From Slackia faecicanis (lineage in GTDB: Bacteria > Actinomycetota > Coriobacteriia > Coriobacteriales > Eggerthellaceae), in assembly GCF_003725295.1 (NCBI RefSeq), contig NZ_QICB01000001.1, forward strand, positions 186,001-250,000: a stretch of DNA of 64,000 nucleotides, given 5' to 3'. The position numbers and the translations under genes are program-made. Positions 59,759-64,000 of this stretch are shown piece after piece. The stretch's first letter is position 1; each line of letters starts with the position of its first letter. The notes under the pieces were generated by a model. The model was given only the letters and a program-made list of their open reading frames with translations, did no database searches and was not told where the DNA came from.

Positions 59759-60712
59759 GTGGAAAACCTCGCATTCAGCCTCAACGCGACGATGCCGGTA
59801 TTCCTGCTTATGGTCCTCGGCATGGTCTTGCGTCGCATGCGCGTGATCGACGACGCGTTCGCGGCGCGCCTCAACGCATTCGTGTTCCACGTGGCGCTGC
59901 CCGTCCTTTTGTTCAGCGACATGGCCGCGATCGATTTCGACGGAGGATGGAACGGCTCGTTCGTCGCATCCTGCTTCGCGTTGACGGTCGCATGCATCGC
60001 CGTTTCGGTCATCCTGTCGTTTTTCGTTCCGCACAAGCCTGATCGCGGCGAATTCGTCCAGGCGTCGTATCGCAGCAGCGCCGCCTTGCTCGGCATCGCG
60101 CTCATGCAGAACATGTACGGCTCGTCTTCGATGGCCGCGCTCATGATCGTCGGCGCCGTGCCGCTCTACAACGTGGCCGCCGTCATCGCTCTCGTATTCA
60201 CGGCTCCGCATCCAGGCGAAGAAAGCGCCTCGATGCGTACACGCCTGGCAGGATCTTTGCGCGGCATAATCACCAACCCTATCATCATCGGCATCGCCGC
60301 AGGCTTTCTCTGGGCGGCGCTTCGCCTACCCATGCCGCAGATCGCGGCGAACGTGATCGGCAGCGTCGGCGGGCTCGCTGCGCCGCTCGGACTCATGGCC
60401 ATGGGGGCCATGTTCGACCTGCGCCGCGCTTCGGGGCGTCTGCGTCCGGCGTTCGGCGCCAGCGCCGTCAAGCTCATCGGCCTCGCGGCATTGCTGCTTC
60501 CCGTCGCCGCCGCGATGGGCATGCGCGGAGAGGAGCTGGCCACCGTCGCGGTCATGCTCGGTTCGCCTACCACGGTCAGCTGCTTCGTCATGGCGCGCTC
60601 GATGGGCCATGACGGCGTGCTTTCCTCGACGGCCGTCATGGCGACGACCCTCGGCAGCGCCTTCACGCTCACGGCATGGCTTTTCGTCCTGAAGACGATG
60701 GGGCTGATATAG
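59759..60712 (+). CDS. AEC (auxin efflux carrier) family transporter
   Basis: A 317-residue membrane protein with about ten helices in two halves, like bacterial AEC proteins that move malate or other organic acids. 'MPVFLLMVLGMVLRRMRVID' is the usual N-terminus, and 'PLGLMAMGAMFDLR' and 'GSPTTVSCFVMARSMG' are typical second-half blocks. The GTG start at 59759 follows GAAAGGAA. It is divergent from the XRE membrane regulator, which may control it. Substrate is not predictable. Confidence 0.87.
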   Translation: MENLAFSLNATMPVFLLMVLGMVLRRMRVIDDAFAARLNAFVFHVALPVLLFSDMAAIDFDGGWNGSFVASCFALTVACIAVSVILSFFVPHKPDRGEFVQASYRSSAALLGIALMQNMYGSSSMAALMIVGAVPLYNVAAVIALVFTAPHPGEESASMRTRLAGSLRGIITNPIIIGIAAGFLWAALRLPMPQIAANVIGSVGGLAAPLGLMAMGAMFDLRRASGRLRPAFGASAVKLIGLAALLLPVAAAMGMRGEELATVAVMLGSPTTVSCFVMARSMGHDGVLSSTAVMATTLGSAFTLTAWLFVLKTMGLI

Positions 60713-60907
60713 AGTGCGAGATGACAGCGCAAACGAAGTCGCCTCTTACGGCTTCGGCATAGCGGAGCCTGTCCCTTTCGGACCCCTTGAAGCGCCTTTC
60801 GGAACGCATCGAATCGCCCATCAGGGAATACGCGGCGGAACGATCTTTTCCCGCGAATCAAGCCTTGAAAACCAAAAAAGAGCCATCTTTATTGCTGACC
60901 TGCACAA

Positions 60908-60953
60908 ATACTATTTCTAGTTCGATTCAATAAGAATTCACAATATCTTGTGC
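60908..60953 (+). promoter_or_regulatory. Tandem NrdR-box candidates upstream of nrdD
   Basis: TCACAATATCTTGTGC (60938-60953) matches the NrdR-box consensus ACACwATATATwGTGT in 13 of 16 positions. A weaker copy, ATACTATTTCTAGTTC (60908-60923), lies 30 nt upstream, near the three-helical-turn spacing usual for NrdR. Confidence 0.65.
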
Positions 60954-60991
60954 CTAAATGGCGTATCATGGATGAACCAATCACAACGGCA

Positions 60992-61031
60992 TGTTCGGCG
61001 CCGGGCCTTATCGAAGACCCGGCGCCGAACA
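60992..61031 (+). promoter_or_regulatory. Strong hairpin in the nrdD leader
   Basis: A 14-bp perfect GC-rich stem (60992-61005 with 61018-61031) and a 12-nt loop end 45 nt before the nrdD start. No T-tract follows, so a regulatory or stability element fits better than a terminator. Confidence 0.5.
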
Positions 61032-61076
61032 TTGCATAGAGGAAATATTGGCCATCGCAGAGAGGGAATCGCACCG

Positions 61077-63299
61077 ATGAAGATCATCAAGCGCAGCGGG
61101 TCGGAAGCCGTCTTCGACATCGAGAAAATCATCAACGCCATCAAGGGCGCCAATGCCGACGTCGCCGAGGGCGAACGCATGACCGATGTCGAAATCGCCG
61201 AAGCCGCCGCTCGCGTCGAAGCCCTGTGCGAAGCCGCCGGCCATGCCGTCTCCGTCGAGGAGATCCAGGACATGGTGGAAAACGAAATCATGGCCCTTGG
61301 TCGATTCTCGCTCGCCCGCGCCTACATCATCTACCGTTACGTGCAAAGCCTCAAACGCGTCGCCAACACGACCGACGACAAGATCTTGTCGCTGATCGAA
61401 TGCAATAACGAGGAAGTGAAGCAGGAGAACTCCAACAAGAACCCCACCGTGAACTCCGTGCAACGCGACTACATGGCGGGCGAGGTGTCCAAAGACCTCG
61501 CCATGCGCATTTTGCTGCCGCAAGACGTCGTAAAGGCCCACGAAGAGGGTATCATCCACTTCCACGACTCCGATTACTTCGCCCAGCACATGCACAACTG
61601 CGACCTGGTGAACCTCGAAGACATGCTGCAGAACGGCACGGTCATCTCCGGCACGCTGATCGAGCGCCCGCACAGCTTCAGCACCGCCTGCAATATCGCC
61701 ACGCAGATCATCGCCCAGGTCGCGTCCTGCCAGTACGGCGGACAGTCCATCTCGCTGACGCACCTGGCGCCGTTCGTCGACGTCAGCCGCCAGAAGATCC
61801 GCCGCCAGGTGGTCGCCGAGCTCAATGCCGTCGGCGTCGAGCCTTCCCCCGAGCAGCTGGCCGAAATCGTCGAGAACCGCTTGCGCGACGAAATCCGCCG
61901 CGGCGTGCAGACCATCCAGTACCAGGTGGTCACGCTCATGACCACGAACGGCCAGGCTCCGTTCGTCACCGTGTTCATGTATCTCAACGAGGCGCGCTCC
62001 GAGGCCGAGAAGCACGACCTGGCCATGGTGGTCGAAGAGGTCCTGCGTCAGCGCTACGAAGGCGTCAAGAACGAAGCCGGCGTCTGGATCACGCCCGCAT
62101 TCCCCAAGCTGATCTACGTGCTCGAAGAGGACAACATCACCGAAGACGCTCCGTATTACTACCTCACCAAGCTCGCCGCCAAGTGCACGGCGAAGCGCAT
62201 GGTGCCCGATTACATCTCCGAGAAGAAGATGCGCGAGCTCAAGCTTTCCAAGGGCGAAGAGCCCGGCCAGGGCGATTGCTACACCTGCATGGGCTGCCGC
62301 AGCTTCCTCACGCCCGACCGTTCCGGCAACGGCTTCGACAACGTGGCCAACGCGGGCAACTACGAGCCCGACAAGCCGAAGTACTACGGCCGCTTCAACC
62401 AGGGTGTCGTGACCATCAACCTGGTGGACGTAGCGTGCTCGTCCGGAAAGGACGAAGAGAAGTTCTGGCGGATCTTCGACGAACGCCTCGAGCTGTGCCA
62501 CAAGGCCCTGATGTGCCGCCACGACCGCCTGAAAGGCACCTTGTCCGACGCCGCCCCCATCCTGTGGCAGTACGGCGCGCTGGCGCGCCTCGAAAAGGGC
62601 GAGCCGATCGACAAGCTGCTCTACGGCGGCTATTCCACCATTTCGCTCGGCTACGCGGGCCTGTACGAGTGCGTCAAGTACATGACGGGCAAAAGCCACA
62701 CCGACGCGGCGGCGACTCCGTTCGCCATGGCGGTCATGCAGCACATGAACGACAAGTGCGCCGAATGGAAGGCCGAAAGCGATATCGACTTCTCGCTCTA
62801 CGGCACGCCGCTCGAATCCACCACGTACAAGTTCTCGAAAGCGCTGCAGCGCCGCTTCGGCCTGATCGAGGGCATCACCGACAAGGGCTATATCACCAAT
62901 AGCTACCATGTCCACGTCAGCGAGGAGATCGACGCCTTCACGAAGCTGAAGTTCGAAAGCGAGTTCCAGCGCCTTTCGCCGGGCGGCGCCATCTCCTACG
63001 TCGAGGTGCCCAACATGCAGGACAACCTGCAGGCCGTCATTCGCGTGCTTCAGTACATCTACGACAACATCATGTACGCGGAGCTCAATACGAAGAGCGA
63101 CTACTGCCAGAAGTGCGGATTCGACGGCGAAATAAAGATCGTCGACGATGACAACAAGCTGGTTTGGGAGTGCCCGCACTGCGGAAATCGCGACCAGGAC
63201 ACGCTCAACGTCGCCCGCCGCACCTGCGGCTACATCGGAACGCAGTTCTGGAACCAGGGCCGCACCGAGGAAATCCGCGACCGCGTCCTGCATCTGTAG
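61077..63299 (+). CDS. nrdD: Anaerobic ribonucleoside-triphosphate reductase
   Basis: A 740-residue glycyl-radical enzyme making deoxyribonucleotides without oxygen. The N-terminal ATP-cone ('MKIIKRSGSEAVFDIEKI', about 1-90) binds allosteric nucleotides. The catalytic core follows, then a C-terminal zinc site with Cys pairs 'CQKCG' and 'CPHCG' near 678-702, and the glycyl-radical loop 'RRTCGYIGTQ' near 714-723. NrdG, partly visible downstream, creates the radical. ATG at 61077 follows AGAGAGGGAATC; upstream in-frame codons run through a hairpin and are unlikely. Confidence 0.96.
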   Translation: MKIIKRSGSEAVFDIEKIINAIKGANADVAEGERMTDVEIAEAAARVEALCEAAGHAVSVEEIQDMVENEIMALGRFSLARAYIIYRYVQSLKRVANTTDDKILSLIECNNEEVKQENSNKNPTVNSVQRDYMAGEVSKDLAMRILLPQDVVKAHEEGIIHFHDSDYFAQHMHNCDLVNLEDMLQNGTVISGTLIERPHSFSTACNIATQIIAQVASCQYGGQSISLTHLAPFVDVSRQKIRRQVVAELNAVGVEPSPEQLAEIVENRLRDEIRRGVQTIQYQVVTLMTTNGQAPFVTVFMYLNEARSEAEKHDLAMVVEEVLRQRYEGVKNEAGVWITPAFPKLIYVLEEDNITEDAPYYYLTKLAAKCTAKRMVPDYISEKKMRELKLSKGEEPGQGDCYTCMGCRSFLTPDRSGNGFDNVANAGNYEPDKPKYYGRFNQGVVTINLVDVACSSGKDEEKFWRIFDERLELCHKALMCRHDRLKGTLSDAAPILWQYGALARLEKGEPIDKLLYGGYSTISLGYAGLYECVKYMTGKSHTDAAATPFAMAVMQHMNDKCAEWKAESDIDFSLYGTPLESTTYKFSKALQRRFGLIEGITDKGYITNSYHVHVSEEIDAFTKLKFESEFQRLSPGGAISYVEVPNMQDNLQAVIRVLQYIYDNIMYAELNTKSDYCQKCGFDGEIKIVDDDNKLVWECPHCGNRDQDTLNVARRTCGYIGTQFWNQGRTEEIRDRVLHL

Positions 63300-63308
63300 G
63301 CCATAATC

Positions 63309-63391
63309 CCGGTGCACGGCGGCACCGGCGAAAACCCGCCGACCATACCGAACCAACTATGCAGAAAGCCACGTTCAGTGGCTTTCTGCAT
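63309..63391. promoter_or_regulatory. Two intercistronic hairpins between nrdD and nrdG
   Basis: CCGGTGC/GCACCGG (63309-63315 with 63322-63328) and a 14-bp perfect stem (63359-63372 with 63378-63391, 5-nt loop) occupy the nrdD-nrdG gap. Neither has a T-tract on the plus strand. They may limit read-through or protect the upstream mRNA. Confidence 0.5.
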
Positions 63392-63488
63392 GTGCGTGAC
63401 CGCAGCTGCCTACAAACGAAAAGCTCGGCCTTGCCCGAACATGCATCGGGGTCTTCTGCAGAACCATCTGCCCGAAAGAGGTTGTAAA

Positions 63489-64000
63489 GTGAATTACTCG
63501 ACGATCAAATACTGCGATATCGCCAACGGCGAAGGAGTGCGCACGACCCTGTTCGTCTCCGGCTGCCGCAGGCGCTGCCCGTTCTGCTTCAACGAGGAGG
63601 CGTGGAGCTTCGCCGCCGGCAGGCTTTTCGACGACGAGACGCAAAATGCCATTCTCGCAAGCCTCGAACCCGCCTATATCGACGGCCTTTCCGTGCTCGG
63701 CGGCGAACCCATGGAGCCCGAAAACCAGCGCGGACTCGTTTCGTTTCTCGAAACCGTGAAAGCGCGCTATCCCGAAAAAAGCATCTGGTGCTACACGGGC
63801 GATACCTACGAAGAACTCGTATCGGGACCCAAGCGCACCGAAGATACCGAGCGCCTGCTCGCATCCATCGATGTCCTCGTGGACGGTCCGTTCATCCAGG
63901 AACTCAAAGACATCACGCTGCGCTTTCGCGGCTCGTCCAATCAGCGCATCATCGACATGGCCGCGACGCGGGCGGCGGGCAAGGTGGTCCTGTGGGCCGA
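63489..64000 (+). CDS. nrdG: Anaerobic ribonucleotide reductase activating protein (3' truncated by window end)
   Basis: About 170 N-terminal residues are visible before the window ends. The GTG start follows AGAGG. 'VSGCRRRCPFC' has the CX3CX2C radical SAM cluster motif, and 'LSVLGGEPMEPEN' is the SAM-binding GGEP block. NrdG uses SAM to generate the glycyl radical on NrdD, whose gene ends 189 nt upstream. That gap is wide for nrdDG and contains two hairpins. Confidence 0.93.
   Translation, partial: MNYSTIKYCDIANGEGVRTTLFVSGCRRRCPFCFNEEAWSFAAGRLFDDETQNAILASLEPAYIDGLSVLGGEPMEPENQRGLVSFLETVKARYPEKSIWCYTGDTYEELVSGPKRTEDTERLLASIDVLVDGPFIQELKDITLRFRGSSNQRIIDMAATRAAGKVVLWA

Larger units (their letters stand above)
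60713..61076. other. 364-nt region upstream of nrdD
   Basis: No gene is visible. The first 170 nt show nothing distinctive. The rest holds two NrdR-like boxes (60908-60953) and a strong hairpin (60992-61031). Confidence 0.65.

Noticed and set aside
1-64000. rRNA, tRNA, CRISPR, insertion sequence or prophage
   Set aside because: No cloverleaf-like segments, regularly spaced repeats, transposase motifs or phage structural genes were seen on reading. A covariance and profile search would be needed to exclude small RNAs.

Overview
The window is GC-rich, densely packed bacterial DNA from an anaerobe, most likely a member of the Eggerthellaceae (class Coriobacteriia, Actinomycetota). The main reasons are: a Tat-exported fumarate-reductase-like flavoprotein encoded with a multihaem NapC-type cytochrome and an FMN-binding lipoprotein; a LuxR regulator fused to a many-helix membrane domain; an Ech-type [NiFe] hydrogenase; a complete SUF operon; an oxygen-independent ribonucleotide reductase; and indolepyruvate:ferredoxin oxidoreductase beside phenylacetate-CoA ligases. 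The family assignment is inference from gene content and style, not from a marker gene. I see no rRNA, tRNA, CRISPR array, insertion sequence or phage gene.

Layout. 1-4.2 kb: envelope polysaccharide genes (end of a DUF6541-like membrane protein, two family-2 glycosyltransferases, a TagO/WecA-type initiating transferase). 4.4-6.6 kb: a radical SAM/SPASM-type protein divergent from a TetR regulator. 6.7-9.9 kb: a SWIM/SNF2 helicase. 10.1-13.6 kb: one polypeptide containing both halves of a CydDC-like ABC exporter. 13.9-19.6 kb: the SUF iron-sulfur operon (sufC-B-D-S-U) behind an Rrf2/IscR-like regulator. 19.8-21.5 kb: a DUF5692-like membrane protein and a TetR regulator. 21.9-26.7 kb: an exported-reductase operon (cytochrome, FMN lipoprotein, Tat flavoprotein, membrane protein) followed by an opposing regulator with two MarR domains. 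26.9-35.3 kb: metabolic and small genes (L-lactate dehydrogenase, apt, aldehyde dehydrogenase, a frameshifted nitroreductase, DUF523, a GHKL-ATPase-like protein, an isochorismatase-family hydrolase, a diacylglycerol-glucosyltransferase-like protein, a hotdog thioesterase). 35.5-41.0 kb: the Ech hydrogenase operon, with EchA and EchB fused. 41.3 kb: a CDP-alcohol phosphatidyltransferase. 42.0-49.9 kb: an aryl-CoA locus (two phenylacetate-CoA ligases, two ACT-ACT proteins, iorAB) with a D,D-carboxypeptidase and an FHA protein inside it. 50.1-60.7 kb: gluQ, a menA-like prenyltransferase, a lipase-like protein, crcB, a membrane LuxR regulator, tatA, an NCS2 purine permease, a YfcE-type phosphoesterase, an XRE membrane regulator and an AEC transporter. 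61.1-64.0 kb: nrdD and the start of nrdG.

How it may work together. Ferredoxin links several parts: IorAB would reduce it by oxidising aryl pyruvates to aryl-acetyl-CoA, a PaaK-type ligase could recover ATP from the CoA ester, and Ech would re-oxidise ferredoxin with H2 formation and ion export. MenA-like chemistry would supply a quinone that NapC-type cytochromes commonly use, feeding exported reductases such as the Tat flavoprotein. SUF would supply Fe-S clusters for Ech, IorA, NrdG and the radical SAM protein. These links are inferred from families and are not demonstrated by the sequence.

The most interesting parts are the exported-reductase operon with its palindromes and tandem-MarR neighbour, the fused EchAB subunit together with repeated helical tails on EchD, and the aryl-CoA locus interrupted by cell-wall and FHA genes.
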